This document shows, piece after piece, positions 26,496 through 35,712 of a stretch of DNA of 64,000 bases (position 1 is the stretch's first letter; the number at the start of each line of letters is the position of its first letter). The DNA is from JAAYDI01 sp052034005. Its GTDB lineage: Bacteria; Planctomycetota; Planctomycetia; Pirellulales; Pirellulaceae. The notes under the pieces were generated by a model that made no database searches, was not told where the DNA came from, and was given only the letters and a program-made list of their open reading frames with translations. The stretch lies in the NCBI GenBank assembly GCA_052034005.1, contig JBPOJB010000016.1, positions 1 through 64,000 on the forward strand, given 5' to 3'. A program made the position numbers and the translations under genes.

Positions 26496-26797
26496 CCAGT
26501 AACCAACGCCACCGCAAGCGGCGGGTGGCAACCCGCCCGGCAAGTACCGACCAGGTGTGCCTGTCCGCGTTTGACGGACAGAGGATGGCGGTCGAGCTGC
26601 GTCGCGGGCCACGTCGCGTGGTGCTCCGCGGCACGGCCGTCTTCGTGCGCGACGACGCCATTGGCAACACGCTCAATATCCGTCTGGATGAGGGCGAGCC
26701 GGGGCACCCGGTCCTGGTCGTCTCCGAACGGGAATGGGACGGGCGGATTGTCCCCGATTTCCATCACGGGTGTGCGTTCTGTCTGGTGGTCGACTAG
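26492..26797 (+). CDS. Small basic protein of unknown function, coupled to the KOW-like gene
   Basis: The 101-residue product starts MTSNQRHRKRRVATRP, continues with a predicted strand-rich middle (LRRGPRRVVLRGTAVFVRDD, ending about residue 67) and ends HHGCAFCLVVD. The basic N-terminus suggests nucleic-acid contact. It overlaps the previous gene by four bases (ATGA), so the pair is very likely one translational unit. I do not recognise the family. Confidence 0.65.
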   Translation: MTSNQRHRKRRVATRPASTDQVCLSAFDGQRMAVELRRGPRRVVLRGTAVFVRDDAIGNTLNIRLDEGEPGHPVLVVSEREWDGRIVPDFHHGCAFCLVVD

Positions 26798-27139
26798 GCT
26801 TTGAGCCATCGGGCACTGCGCCAGCCGCGTTTCAGGGTCCCCAGCAGGCGGCTAGCGCGTCGGCGAAATGACGTCGATCGCATCCGCTATGATCGACCCG
26901 CCACGGGCCCGAGATCTTCTTTCCGGCGTGATGCCGACGGTGACTTCCGGCGCGGCCGGACCGGGACGCATCGGTTGCGCCTGGCGACGGCGGGTGCGGG
27001 ATATTTTCCAACTGGCCTATGCCCACGCGGGTCTGAATCGGCGAGAATGGGGAGGTCGGTTCGCCGCCCGGGCGGACCGGCCGATGACGAAGTCCCAGTG
27101 CGCATCATATCGCTCGAGCATTTGACAGGAGGGCCCGTC
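26798..27139. other. Intergenic region, no supported gene
   Basis: About 340 bases before the Tat-exported TIM-barrel gene. One frame is open through it into that gene but has no conserved content; AGGAGG at 27127-27132 belongs to the start at 27140. No clear promoter consensus is visible. Confidence 0.6.
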
Positions 27140-28108
27140 ATGCATGGCACCCATCATCCGTCCCGCCGCACCTTCCTGCAGTCCGCGCTGGCGGGGGCCG
27201 CGGTATGGACCATCCCCACGACATCGCCATCGACACGAGCACAGGAACCCTCGGCCGCCGCCAGACGCGTCCGGCTGGGCGCGCCCGTGTTCGATCCCCC
27301 GGCAGACCCCGAGCAACTCGCGCTGGCCCACCGTCGGCTGAACATGCGCGCCGCCTACTGCCCGGAGGTCGAACTGACCGATCGGCCGCGGATCGCGGAG
27401 ATCGCGCGGGCGTTCGCCAAGCATGATGTCGTGATCGCCGAAGTGGGGCGCTGGAAGAACCTGCTGGACGCCGACTCGGCCGTGCGCAAGGCGAATCTGC
27501 AATTCGTAATCGACGGCTTGGCGCTGGCCGACGAAATCGGCGCCCGCTGCTGCGTCGACATCGCCGGATCGTACTCGACGGAGTCCTGGTTTGGGCCGCA
27601 CCCCAAGAATCTGTCCTCCGAGTTCTTTCACGCGGCCGTGGCCAATGCGCGGACCATCATCGATGCCGTGCGGCCCAAGCGCGCGAAGTTCAGCTACGAA
27701 GTGATGGGCTGGGCGCTGCCCGACAGCCCGGACAGCTACCTCCAACTGATCAAGGCGATCGATCGCCCCGCCTTCGCCGTCCATTTGGATCCCTGCAACC
27801 TGATCAACTGCCCCGCGCGGTTCTATGACAACACCGGCTTGCTCAATGAGTGTTTCGACAAGCTGGGGCCGTGGATCGTCAGCTGCCACGCCAAGGACGT
27901 GGCCTGGATCGTCGATCCCCAGCTGCATTTCCAGGAAGTCGTGCTCGGCACCGGACACCTGGACTACCGCACGTTCCTCACGCGACTGGCCGCGCTGCCG
28001 CAGGACGTGCCGCTGATGATCGAACATATGAAGGACGCGGCGGAATACGAACGGTCGCGCCAGCATGTGCTGGCCGTCGGCCGGGCACAGGGGATCGAAT
28101 TCGGATGA
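27140..28108 (+). CDS. Tat-exported xylose-isomerase-like TIM-barrel protein
   Basis: The 322-residue product starts with a twin-arginine signal (SRRTFLQSALAGAA). The remainder has the pattern of sugar-phosphate isomerase/epimerase TIM barrels (AP endonuclease 2 superfamily): GARCCVDIAGSY, KFSYEVMGWALPDS, FAVHLDPCNLINCPARFYDN, SCHAKDVAW and a final PLMIEHMKDAAEYE. The E, D, H and E residues in these segments are where the family binds its divalent metal. Export via Tat suggests it folds, probably with metal, before crossing the membrane. AGGAGG lies seven bases ahead of the ATG. The stop overlaps the next start (ATGA). Substrate unknown; keto-sugar metabolism is plausible given the DUF1080 protein nearby. 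Confidence 0.88.
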   Translation: MHGTHHPSRRTFLQSALAGAAVWTIPTTSPSTRAQEPSAAARRVRLGAPVFDPPADPEQLALAHRRLNMRAAYCPEVELTDRPRIAEIARAFAKHDVVIAEVGRWKNLLDADSAVRKANLQFVIDGLALADEIGARCCVDIAGSYSTESWFGPHPKNLSSEFFHAAVANARTIIDAVRPKRAKFSYEVMGWALPDSPDSYLQLIKAIDRPAFAVHLDPCNLINCPARFYDNTGLLNECFDKLGPWIVSCHAKDVAWIVDPQLHFQEVVLGTGHLDYRTFLTRLAALPQDVPLMIEHMKDAAEYERSRQHVLAVGRAQGIEFG

Positions 28109-29631
28109 TCATGCCTCCGCAGACCCGCCCAGGAATGGTCGGCCGTCCGTGGCATCCGTGCGTCGCGCTCAGCGCCGCCTTCCTGGCCTTGAGCCTTCTG
28201 CCGCATGCGGCCCCGGCCGCCATGCTGATCCGGGCCTACGAGCCGAAGCGACACGACCGCTTCTATGCCGACGTGGACAAGGCGTTTGTCGGCCAGTCTT
28301 TCGATTGGTCGGGTGTCGGCAAAACCCACACAGGGAAGTGGGTGACGATGGTCTCGCCGAGCTACTTCCTGAGCGCCGCGCACCTGGCACCCGGCGCGGG
28401 CGAGCTGGTCACGTTCTACGAAGAGAACGACCGGTCGCATCCGCACACGTATGTCGTGGCGGACGGCGGCCTGCGGATTCCCGGGGATGCCGCGCTCACC
28501 GATCTGTGGCTGGGCAGACTGACGACCCCGCTGGATCCCGGCGACCACATCCGGTACTACCCGATCCTGCGGCTGGACGATGATGCCCGCTACGTGGACC
28601 AGGAGATCTTCAACTACGGCAAAGTCGACCGCGTCGGTCGCAACGTCGTGGAGGGCATTCTGGAAGTGACTGCCGGCGGCTCCACCGGCATGTGCATGAT
28701 CTTCGATTACGATGACGACGACGTGATTGATGTGGGAGGGGACGAGACGTACTTGCAGTCGGGCGACTCGGGAGGGCCCAGCTTCGCGAGCTGGAACGGC
28801 GAATTGGTCCTGCTCGGCATTCACTGGATCAATGGCCACCTGGAGGACGGAACCTGGTTCTCCGGTGATACATTCGTGCCTCCTTACATCGACGCGATTC
28901 AGGCGCACATGTACGGAGAGACGTTGACCATCGTCCCCGCGCCCGCCATGTACGTCTTCTACAACAACTCGGCGTGGGACGGCAAAGACGCCGCGGCCAA
29001 CGAGCTGGATGATTCCGCCATCGCGTGGGACAAGCGGCCGCTGCGGCACGGCGAAAGGGCCACGTTTGCCAACTACACGAGCTACAGCAAGGGAATCAAC
29101 GGGTTGATGATCGATATGTACGGCTTGCGGAGCACGCCGACGGCACAGGATTTCCTGTTTCGACAAGGGAACGACAACGCGCCTTACGGCCTTGACCTGG
29201 ACGATCCCGGCGATGACTGGCCGTGGGCGCCGGATCCGATCACCATCACGGTGCGCCCGGGCGCCGGCTGGGACGGCGCCGATCGCGTGACCTTGATTTG
29301 GCCGGATAACGTCCTTCGCAAGTGCTGGTTGCAGGTGACGGTCCTGGCGACCGACGCCACGCGGCTGACGCGGGATGAAGTGTTCTATGTGGGCAACGCA
29401 GTGGGCGACTCCGGCAATTCCACGATCGACACGGCGGTCAACGTCCTGGACGCGCTGGGCGTCCGGGCCAATACGCGCACTTTGCTCCGTCCCGCGTCGA
29501 TTGACAACCGATTCGACTTCAACCGCGACCGGCAGGTCAACGTGCTGGATGAGCTGATTGTGCGCGCCAACCTCTCGACCCGACTTTCAGACCTGAACCT
29601 GATCGATCTCACGGCGTACGGCGGACCATAG
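28105..29631 (+). CDS. Secreted trypsin-like protease with dockerin-like C-terminus
   Basis: The 508-residue product has a signal peptide (LSAAFLALSLLPHAAPAA) and a protease domain (about 35-270) with His in FLSAAHLAPG, a likely Asp in ALTDLWLGRL and Ser in QSGDSGGPSF. An Ig-like region follows (about 285-440). The C-terminal 65 residues contain two EF-hand/dockerin-like repeats, around STIDTAVNVLDALGVRAN and DFNRDRQVNVLDELIVRAN, the arrangement found in many planctomycete exoproteins. The start ATG overlaps the stop of the TIM-barrel gene by four bases. Cleavage target unknown; dockerin-like repeats suggest calcium-dependent binding to a surface partner. Confidence 0.85.
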   Translation: MIMPPQTRPGMVGRPWHPCVALSAAFLALSLLPHAAPAAMLIRAYEPKRHDRFYADVDKAFVGQSFDWSGVGKTHTGKWVTMVSPSYFLSAAHLAPGAGELVTFYEENDRSHPHTYVVADGGLRIPGDAALTDLWLGRLTTPLDPGDHIRYYPILRLDDDARYVDQEIFNYGKVDRVGRNVVEGILEVTAGGSTGMCMIFDYDDDDVIDVGGDETYLQSGDSGGPSFASWNGELVLLGIHWINGHLEDGTWFSGDTFVPPYIDAIQAHMYGETLTIVPAPAMYVFYNNSAWDGKDAAANELDDSAIAWDKRPLRHGERATFANYTSYSKGINGLMIDMYGLRSTPTAQDFLFRQGNDNAPYGLDLDDPGDDWPWAPDPITITVRPGAGWDGADRVTLIWPDNVLRKCWLQVTVLATDATRLTRDEVFYVGNAVGDSGNSTIDTAVNVLDALGVRANTRTLLRPASIDNRFDFNRDRQVNVLDELIVRANLSTRLSDLNLIDLTAYGGP

Positions 29632-29681
29632 GTTGGCGGTGCGCGCATCAGCACCCGGGCGACTGAGAAGCGCGGGCACCC

Positions 29682-29993
29682 TCATTGCTGACCCTGAGCC
29701 GTGGCGGGCCAGCCCCTCGCCACGAGGAATTTGCCTGTGCCGACCGGCACGATCGCCAGCGCGCAGTCGAACTCGAATCGCTCGACATGCCGCAGCGCTG
29801 CATCGGCTTGGAGGAGTATCGGAGGAAGGGCAGGCGTGGCGTCCGACTTCGGCCGGCCGTAGCATCCGAACCACCAGGAACCGTCGGCGAAGGCTGCCGT
29901 CTGGATGCCCAGATGCGTGTGGCCGCTGGCGAGAGTATGCTTCTTCTGAAATGCGAAGCGGTCGTCGGTCTCCCACATGCCTCTCCGCCACAC
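29682..29993 (-). pseudogene. Likely C-terminal remnant of a protein gene
   Basis: The 103-codon frame encodes ETDDRFAFQKKHTLASGHTH and SWWFGCYGRP, then LQADAALRHVERFEFDCALA and ends in VARGWPATAQGQQ. The composition is protein-like, unlike the shadow frames around it, and no good ribosome-binding site precedes its first ATG. It looks like the 3' end of a gene whose 5' part has been lost, rather than a new small gene. The region 29632-30076 holds nothing else that I can support. Confidence 0.45.
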
Positions 29994-30076
29994 GATGGAT
30001 CCCGGCTGACGTCGGTCTCCAGGTCCCTGAGCGGGACCATCACGCGGTGACGCGGGGCTACGGCGCTGGCGATCAG

Positions 30077-30150
30077 TGGGCGACGCAGGATTCGAACCAG
30101 CGACCTCCGCCGTGTGAAGACGGCGCTCTAACCAACTGAGCTAGTCGCCC
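30077..30150 (-). tRNA. tRNA-Val (anticodon CAC)
   Basis: Acceptor GGGCGAC/GTCGCCC, D-arm GCTC/GAGC, anticodon stem CCGTC/GGCGG with loop TTCACAC giving anticodon CAC, T-arm GCTGG/CCTGC around TTCGAAT. The middle pair of the T-stem is a T-T mismatch, which is unusual. Discriminator A; CCA is not encoded. Confidence 0.93.
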
Positions 30151-30296
30151 ATGGCACGTGTGCCGGCCAACACGCCAGCCCGGCAAGCACTCCCGGATAG
30201 TAACAACCCGCCGTCTTTTGTCAACCGCTAACCATGGTAAAACAGTGGGCGGTTGGTTCACCCCGCGCCCCAGTCCTCTCGTCCAGGAGTCCCGCC

Positions 30297-32645
30297 ATGC
30301 GAGCCGCTCCCGCTGCCGCCCTGACGTTCGTCGCACTACTGCTGCCGTTGGACGCGCCTGCTCAGGAGAACCTGGTCGTCAACGGCGGGTTCGAGCAATC
30401 CGAAACCGGCTGGGACCGGTTCTGGTCGCGGACCGGCGACGGCGCGGTGGAAAGGGTCGCCGATCCGGTCCATACCGGCGCATGGGCCGCTCATGTGCAG
30501 TACCCAGGCCAGCAGGACTGGAGTCTCCCGCAGGCCGCCGCGCTGGACGTCCAGCCGGGCGACATCTTCGAACTGACCGGCTGGATTCAGCTGCGCGGCG
30601 AAGGTCGGGCCACGCTGAGCGTGATACTCTACGACGCTCAACAACAGCCTCTCTCCTGGTCGTTCGGCGGCACGACCGTTCGCGAGACTGGACCATGGCA
30701 GCGACTCAGCTCGCGGTTCATGATCCCGCCCGGCGTCGCGCGGATCACGCCGCGCCTGATGGGTGACGGCCCGTCCGAGGTCTGGCTCGACGACGTGTCG
30801 CTGATCAAGACCGGAACACTCGACCAGCTCCGCGCGCGAGACCTCCCGCACCAGCTGACCATTTCCCACGCGGAGCTGGAGGTCACGCTCCGTCCAGATC
30901 AGGCGACGCTGGCAGTGACCGATCGGCGGTCGGGTCATGCGTACCATCAGCGGGCCGATACGGCACCGATCCTGCTCTCGGCCGGCGCGCGCGACGCGCG
31001 GATCGATTTCCAGCTGCTCGAGCCGGGCAACATGCTCACGATCCACGGCACGATCCGCCTGGAGCCGGCGGCGGCCGAGTTCGTGGTCGAACTGCAGGCG
31101 GAGGGCCCGATGCGCGAGCCGCTCAAGTTCCCGCTGCCATTTGCCACAGAGCCTGGCGAGTATCTGATCATGCCGGTCAACGAGGGGATGAGCTATCCGG
31201 TGGACGACCCGTCGCTGGAGCCGATGCGTTATCACCTGGCGGGCGGACACGGCTTGTGCATGGCGTTCTGGGGCGCGACGGACTTGGCGCACGGCCTGCT
31301 GGCCATCGTCGAGACGCCGGACGATGCGGCCGTCCACGTCACGCGGCAGGACGGACGGCTCTGTCTGGCCCCCGAATGGGTGCCGCAGAAGGGCCAGTTC
31401 GGCCCAGCGCGGAAGATCCGGTACGTGCTGCTCGATGACGGGGGCTACGTCCGCATGTGCAAACGCTACCGGGAATATGCGCAGCAGATCGGCCTGTTCA
31501 AGACGCTCGCGCAGAAGCGGGCGGAGAACCCGCATGTCGACCTGTTGGTCGGCGCGGTCAACGTCTGGTGCTGGGATCGGCCTGGCCCGGAGATGTGCGC
31601 CGAGATGCAGCGGTTGGGGATCCGGCGGATTCTCTGGAGCAATCACAGTCAGCCGGCCGAGATCCAGAAGCTCAACGATATGAACGTGCTCACCAGCCGG
31701 TACGACATCTACCAGGACCTGATGGACCCGGCCAATCTTCCGAAGCTCGGCTACGCGCATCCCGACTGGACGAGCGAGGGCTGGCCGCACGACATCGTGT
31801 TGCGTGCGGACGGTTCTTGGGAACCCGGCTGGGCCGTACAGGACAAGGAAGGGAACTGGTATTCCTGTGGCGTGTTATGCGACCGCGTCGCGCTGGATTA
31901 CGCGCGTCGTCGGGTGTCCGCCGAACTGGCGACCCATCCCTATCGATGCCGCTTCATCGATACCACGACCGCCTCGCCGTGGCGTGAGTGCTACAGCTCG
32001 GACCATCCGATGACGCGTACCGACAGCAAGCGATGCCGCATGGAGCTGCTCGAATACATCAGCAAGACCTGCGGGCTGGTGACCGGGAGCGAGACGGGGC
32101 ACGATGCGGCCGTGCCGTACGTACACTATTTCGAGGGCATGTTGAGCCTGGGCCCGTATCGCGTGCCGGATGCCGGCCGCCAGACGCTCCGCATCTGGGA
32201 TGAAGTGCCCGAACCGGTCGGCAAGTTCCAGACCGGGCATTTCTACCGCCTGCCGCTCTGGGAGTTGGTCTACCACGAGTGCGTAGTCGCGCAATGGTAC
32301 TGGGGGGACTACAACAACAAGCTGCCCGCCCTGTGGCAGCGGCGTGACTTGTGGAACGCCCTGTATGGCACACCGCCGATGTTCCTGCTGAACCGCGAGA
32401 TCTGGCGACAGAATCGCGACCGGTTCGTACAGAGCTACCGGACCGCGACGCCGGTGGCGCGCGCCACCGGCTACAGCGAGATGATCTCGCACCAGTGGTT
32501 GACCGACGACCACGCGGTGCAGCAGACGAAGTTCGCCAACGGCGTGGAAGTGACCGTCAACTTCGGCCAGCAGCCGTTTACGACGAGCGACGGCACAGTG
32601 ATCGAGGCGCTGACACACCACGTGCGTGGCACGAGTGAACTGTAG
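30297..32645 (+). CDS. Large secreted glycoside-hydrolase-like protein with N-terminal CBM
   Basis: The 782-residue product has a signal peptide (LTFVALLLPLDAPAQ). An N-terminal carbohydrate-binding-like jelly roll (about 23-170) starts NLVVNGGFEQSETGWDRFW, the CBM_4_9 hallmark, and ends VWLDDVSLIK. The central part has a beta-sandwich and then a catalytic-type TIM barrel (about 400-700) containing GIRRILWSNHSQPAEI, RCRFIDTTTASPWRECYS and GLVTGSETGHDAAVPYVHYF; acidic residues in the last two are candidate catalytic residues. The overall order resembles GH101-like or DUF5696 proteins, but I cannot fix the family. AGGAG lies seven bases upstream of the ATG at 30297. Polysaccharide degradation outside the cytoplasm is likely. 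Confidence 0.82.
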   Translation: MRAAPAAALTFVALLLPLDAPAQENLVVNGGFEQSETGWDRFWSRTGDGAVERVADPVHTGAWAAHVQYPGQQDWSLPQAAALDVQPGDIFELTGWIQLRGEGRATLSVILYDAQQQPLSWSFGGTTVRETGPWQRLSSRFMIPPGVARITPRLMGDGPSEVWLDDVSLIKTGTLDQLRARDLPHQLTISHAELEVTLRPDQATLAVTDRRSGHAYHQRADTAPILLSAGARDARIDFQLLEPGNMLTIHGTIRLEPAAAEFVVELQAEGPMREPLKFPLPFATEPGEYLIMPVNEGMSYPVDDPSLEPMRYHLAGGHGLCMAFWGATDLAHGLLAIVETPDDAAVHVTRQDGRLCLAPEWVPQKGQFGPARKIRYVLLDDGGYVRMCKRYREYAQQIGLFKTLAQKRAENPHVDLLVGAVNVWCWDRPGPEMCAEMQRLGIRRILWSNHSQPAEIQKLNDMNVLTSRYDIYQDLMDPANLPKLGYAHPDWTSEGWPHDIVLRADGSWEPGWAVQDKEGNWYSCGVLCDRVALDYARRRVSAELATHPYRCRFIDTTTASPWRECYSSDHPMTRTDSKRCRMELLEYISKTCGLVTGSETGHDAAVPYVHYFEGMLSLGPYRVPDAGRQTLRIWDEVPEPVGKFQTGHFYRLPLWELVYHECVVAQWYWGDYNNKLPALWQRRDLWNALYGTPPMFLLNREIWRQNRDRFVQSYRTATPVARATGYSEMISHQWLTDDHAVQQTKFANGVEVTVNFGQQPFTTSDGTVIEALTHHVRGTSEL

Positions 32646-32667
32646 GTCCCGCTTGAGCGGCGCAGGG

Positions 32668-33021
32668 CTACCGTTCCGGGATGTTCTTCTCGATATCGCC
32701 TGAGGGCGGCGCATCAGGAGTCGACGCCTGAGGCTCGCAGGGCGGCGGCTCGAACTTCGGCGCCGTCGCTTCGACACGGTCGTCGATGTCGCCGTACGAG
32801 ACGGGCTTCGACTCGGCGTACGACGATTTGCGTGACGCGGCGGACGAGGTGCTGCCGTAGAGGTCCTGCGTATTCACCTGGGACTGCAGTTCATTGAGCC
32901 CCTTGCGGAACTCACGATAGCTCGAGCCCAGCGATCGCGCGACCTCCGGCAGTCTGCGGCCGAACAGCAGGACCGCGACGATGCCGATAATGAGCATTTC
33001 CGTCGGACCGATTCCGAACAT
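32668..33021 (-). CDS. tatA: TatA/TatB-type twin-arginine translocase subunit
   Basis: The 117-residue product begins MFGIGPTEMLIIGIVAVLLF, then GRRLPEVARSLGSSYREFRKGL: one membrane helix followed by an amphipathic helix with the conserved FG hinge. This is the Sec-independent translocase TatA/B architecture. The charged tail is longer than a minimal TatA and ends in a Pro-rich acidic stretch, so TatB is possible. A second TatA-like gene lies 188 bases upstream in transcription order. No tatC is in the window. At least one Tat substrate is present (27140). Confidence 0.9.
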   Translation of the reverse strand: MFGIGPTEMLIIGIVAVLLFGRRLPEVARSLGSSYREFRKGLNELQSQVNTQDLYGSTSSAASRKSSYAESKPVSYGDIDDRVEATAPKFEPPPCEPQASTPDAPPSGDIEKNIPER

Positions 33022-33209
33022 GGTTTCATCTCACGCACTTCAGGACAAGAATGAATCTGGGGATTGCACCACCCCGCGGGCGCATGCGCCCGACAGAGGC
33101 CGCGCAGCCGCGCGTACTCGGCCGGCCCGCCCGCCACGGCCACCGAGCACGCGGATCCGATGGCTCTACCGCGCACCGGCCGTGGCAGCTCAAGCCGAGC
33201 CCATACCAC

Positions 33210-33422
33210 TCAGCCGGCGTTGATCTTCTTCGCCTTGGGCGACTCTTCCGAGTCATCCTCCAGGCGGTCGCCGTCACCACCATGCAGGCCCTGCTTGAAC
33301 TCCACCACGCCGCGGCCCAAGGACCGCATCAGGCTGGGCAGTCGATTGCCGAACAGGAGCAGGACGACGAAGAGAAACACCAGCAGTTCCAAGTGGCCAA
33401 TGTTCCAAAGTAGACCAAGCAT
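33210..33422 (-). CDS. tatA: Second TatA-like translocase subunit
   Basis: The 70-residue product starts MLGLLWNIGHLELLVFLFVV, then LLLFGNRLPSLMRSLGRGVVEFKQGL and a short acidic tail. The LFGNRLP hinge and amphipathic helix are diagnostic of TatA/TatE. The start at 33422 is preferred to an upstream in-frame GTG/ATG because the membrane helix starts at once. Lengths differ from its neighbour (70 versus 117), which may reflect TatA and TatB roles. Confidence 0.87.
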   Translation of the reverse strand: MLGLLWNIGHLELLVFLFVVLLLFGNRLPSLMRSLGRGVVEFKQGLHGGDGDRLEDDSEESPKAKKINAG

Positions 33423-33621
33423 CGCAGCGCTCTCGCACAAAAAGGCAGGGAAACAGACACACGGTCACGGGGGGGCGGGCACGAGGCGGCGAAAGCGGGT
33501 CGACGGCCCGGCAGGGCGTCACCTGGACCAACCGTTGCACTTGGAGTCTTCCCCCAACCGACTCAATTCTACTGTCCGACCACCCGCTGTCAAACCGGGT
33601 TGGCCCGACCGGCCGGTCGGG

Positions 33622-35709
33622 TCAGCGCCGCGCCCAGTCGCTCCGGATGGCCGTCAGCGGCAGGTAGCGGTAGTAGACTTCCAGGCACAGGGCCGCCACC
33701 GCCGTGCTGTACACCCGCCCGCCGTAGCAGCCCCACATGGTGTCCGGGTCCCAACTGCCCGCCAGGCTCCCGCCGGTCCGCTGCAAGGGCAGCAACCGGC
33801 GCTGCAACGCGCCGTTCCACTGCGTCCACGCCTCGCCCTGGACCTGGAAGAGGGCCAGCGTGCCGTAGTACCAGTAGTACAGGTTCGGCACACCCGGGTC
33901 CGGCAACTCGCCCAGCACGTAGTCGCACGCCTCGGTCACCAGGGCCCGATCGGGGGCCAAATCGAGGAAGTACCGGCTCACCAGCGACTCGGCGGTCATG
34001 GCGCGCGAGGGGGGCGTGCCCGGCCGGTAACAGGACAGGCCGCCATGCGTTCCCATCTCGCAGCGTTGCAGGAAATGCAGCATGCCTTCACGCGTCTTGT
34101 GCGGGACGCTGATCCCGGCCAGCGAAGCGCTCTTGATGGCCATCACCTGCCAGCCGAACTGGCTCATATCACCCACGTCGCCCGGCTGATAGCGCCAACC
34201 GCCGGTGATCGGGTGTTGCGCGGCGACCGTGAAACCGATGGCCCGCTCCACGTACGGTCGGATCCGCGCGTCGCCGGTCAGCGCCAATGCCTCGCTCAAC
34301 GCGAGCGTCGCGATGCCATGGCAGTACATCTGGGCGTAGAGGCGCGCCGGTCCGGCCAGGCTGCCGTCCGGCCGCTGGCTGCGCAACAGGAACTCCAGGC
34401 CGCGCTGGATGTTCTTGCGGTAGGTGCCTTCCAGGTGCGTTTGACCGTTTCCCAGGAAGGCCAAGACCGCCAAGCCCGTGATGCCCGTGTCGGCGTCGGC
34501 ACCGGCCCCGCCACGGTCGTGGCCGGCCACCTGTCGCTCCACGCCGGCGCCCCAGCGGCTCGCGTTCCAGCTGCCGTCCGATTCCTGGCTGCTGGCCAGC
34601 CACGCCAATGCGGCTTCGACGGCTGACGCGGCTGCCGCGCTGCCGCCCAGCGCCGCGGCGACTTCGTTCTGAGCCGGCAGCGCGCGCAGGCGATACGGCT
34701 CCGGGAGCGGCTGGCCGTCACCCAAACGCGGCGTCGAACGCGCCATCGCCTCGTCGAGGATCACCGGCGCCGCCGCGCCCAGCACCGTGGGTACGCGGCG
34801 ACGGGGCGGCAGCGCCACCAGGCCGCTGACCGCGTCCGGCGGTTGCAGGTCGCCCGTCGGGCCCCTGCCGGGCAGCTGCCGGTTCTCCGATTCGGCCAGC
34901 TGGTCGATGCGGCCCGCACGGGCATCGGCCGGTTCAAATTGGGCCGCCACGTCCGAGAGTTGCTGCAATTGGGAACCCGTGGGCATCATCTCGGTCGGCA
35001 GCTGAGCCGGCCGCGGCTGGTCGACGCTCGACGACAAGGGCACGCTCGTTTCCAGCCGTTTCGGCGTGTCGAGTTCGGGGGCCGCCATCGGCGGAATCAC
35101 CCGCGGCGGCGGCGCAACCTCGTCCATCGCGGCCGGTTGCGCGGGCGATTGCGCCAGGGGCCGGGCAGCCGGAGCCGGCGGCTCGACGGTCGGGCGTCGG
35201 AGTTCGGGGTCCGGTAGGTCCGGTGACGGCAACGGCGGATTGCCCGGCGTCCACCGTTCGGCGGGCGCCGCGCGTGCGACCTCCACGGGCTCGACCTCCA
35301 GGCGCTGGGCGTCCGCATCCGGGGTCTGCACCGGTTCGTTTGGAGGCAGTTCCTCCCACGGCTCCGTCACGGATTCCTCGCGCACCGGCTGCTGGGCATC
35401 CTCCTCTCTTTCCGCCGGGTCGCCCGCGCTGATGAACGCCAGCTGGATCGTCTCGTCGCCGGGGCGCTGGGGGCCGCTGCTGATCATGGTGATGCCCGAT
35501 GCGTACCAGAACAGCAGCAGGTGGGCGAACACGGACAGCGCGACGCATTTGGCCAGCGGCTGAGACTGGCCCCAACGGGTGCGCATCAGCATCAACAGCG
35601 CGACCATGAGGGCGGACACGCCGGCCCAGACCGCGATCCCGACCACGCGGCCGCCGAGGCCCGTCACGGCGATCGAATTGGAGGCCAATAGCCAGGCCGG
35701 CGCGCTCAT
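33622..35709 (-). CDS. Prenyltransferase/squalene-cyclase-repeat protein with membrane anchor
   Basis: The 695-residue product has two N-terminal membrane segments (about 12-40 and 55-76), a long Pro/Glu/Ala-rich region, and a C-terminal all-helical domain (about 350-690) built of repeats such as GITGLAVLAFLGNGQTHLEG, YRKNIQRGLEFLLRSQRPDG and DMSQFGWQVMAIKSASLAGI. These repeats have the alpha/alpha-toroid fold of prenyltransferases and terpene cyclases. No DxDD cyclase motif is evident, so enzymatic cyclisation is unlikely. The gene starts three bases after exbD ends. Planctomycetes commonly join such repeat proteins to ExbB/ExbD; I infer an envelope energy-transduction partner. Confidence 0.85.
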   Translation of the reverse strand: MSAPAWLLASNSIAVTGLGGRVVGIAVWAGVSALMVALLMLMRTRWGQSQPLAKCVALSVFAHLLLFWYASGITMISSGPQRPGDETIQLAFISAGDPAEREEDAQQPVREESVTEPWEELPPNEPVQTPDADAQRLEVEPVEVARAAPAERWTPGNPPLPSPDLPDPELRRPTVEPPAPAARPLAQSPAQPAAMDEVAPPPRVIPPMAAPELDTPKRLETSVPLSSSVDQPRPAQLPTEMMPTGSQLQQLSDVAAQFEPADARAGRIDQLAESENRQLPGRGPTGDLQPPDAVSGLVALPPRRRVPTVLGAAAPVILDEAMARSTPRLGDGQPLPEPYRLRALPAQNEVAAALGGSAAAASAVEAALAWLASSQESDGSWNASRWGAGVERQVAGHDRGGAGADADTGITGLAVLAFLGNGQTHLEGTYRKNIQRGLEFLLRSQRPDGSLAGPARLYAQMYCHGIATLALSEALALTGDARIRPYVERAIGFTVAAQHPITGGWRYQPGDVGDMSQFGWQVMAIKSASLAGISVPHKTREGMLHFLQRCEMGTHGGLSCYRPGTPPSRAMTAESLVSRYFLDLAPDRALVTEACDYVLGELPDPGVPNLYYWYYGTLALFQVQGEAWTQWNGALQRRLLPLQRTGGSLAGSWDPDTMWGCYGGRVYSTAVAALCLEVYYRYLPLTAIRSDWARR

Positions 35710-35712
35710 GGA

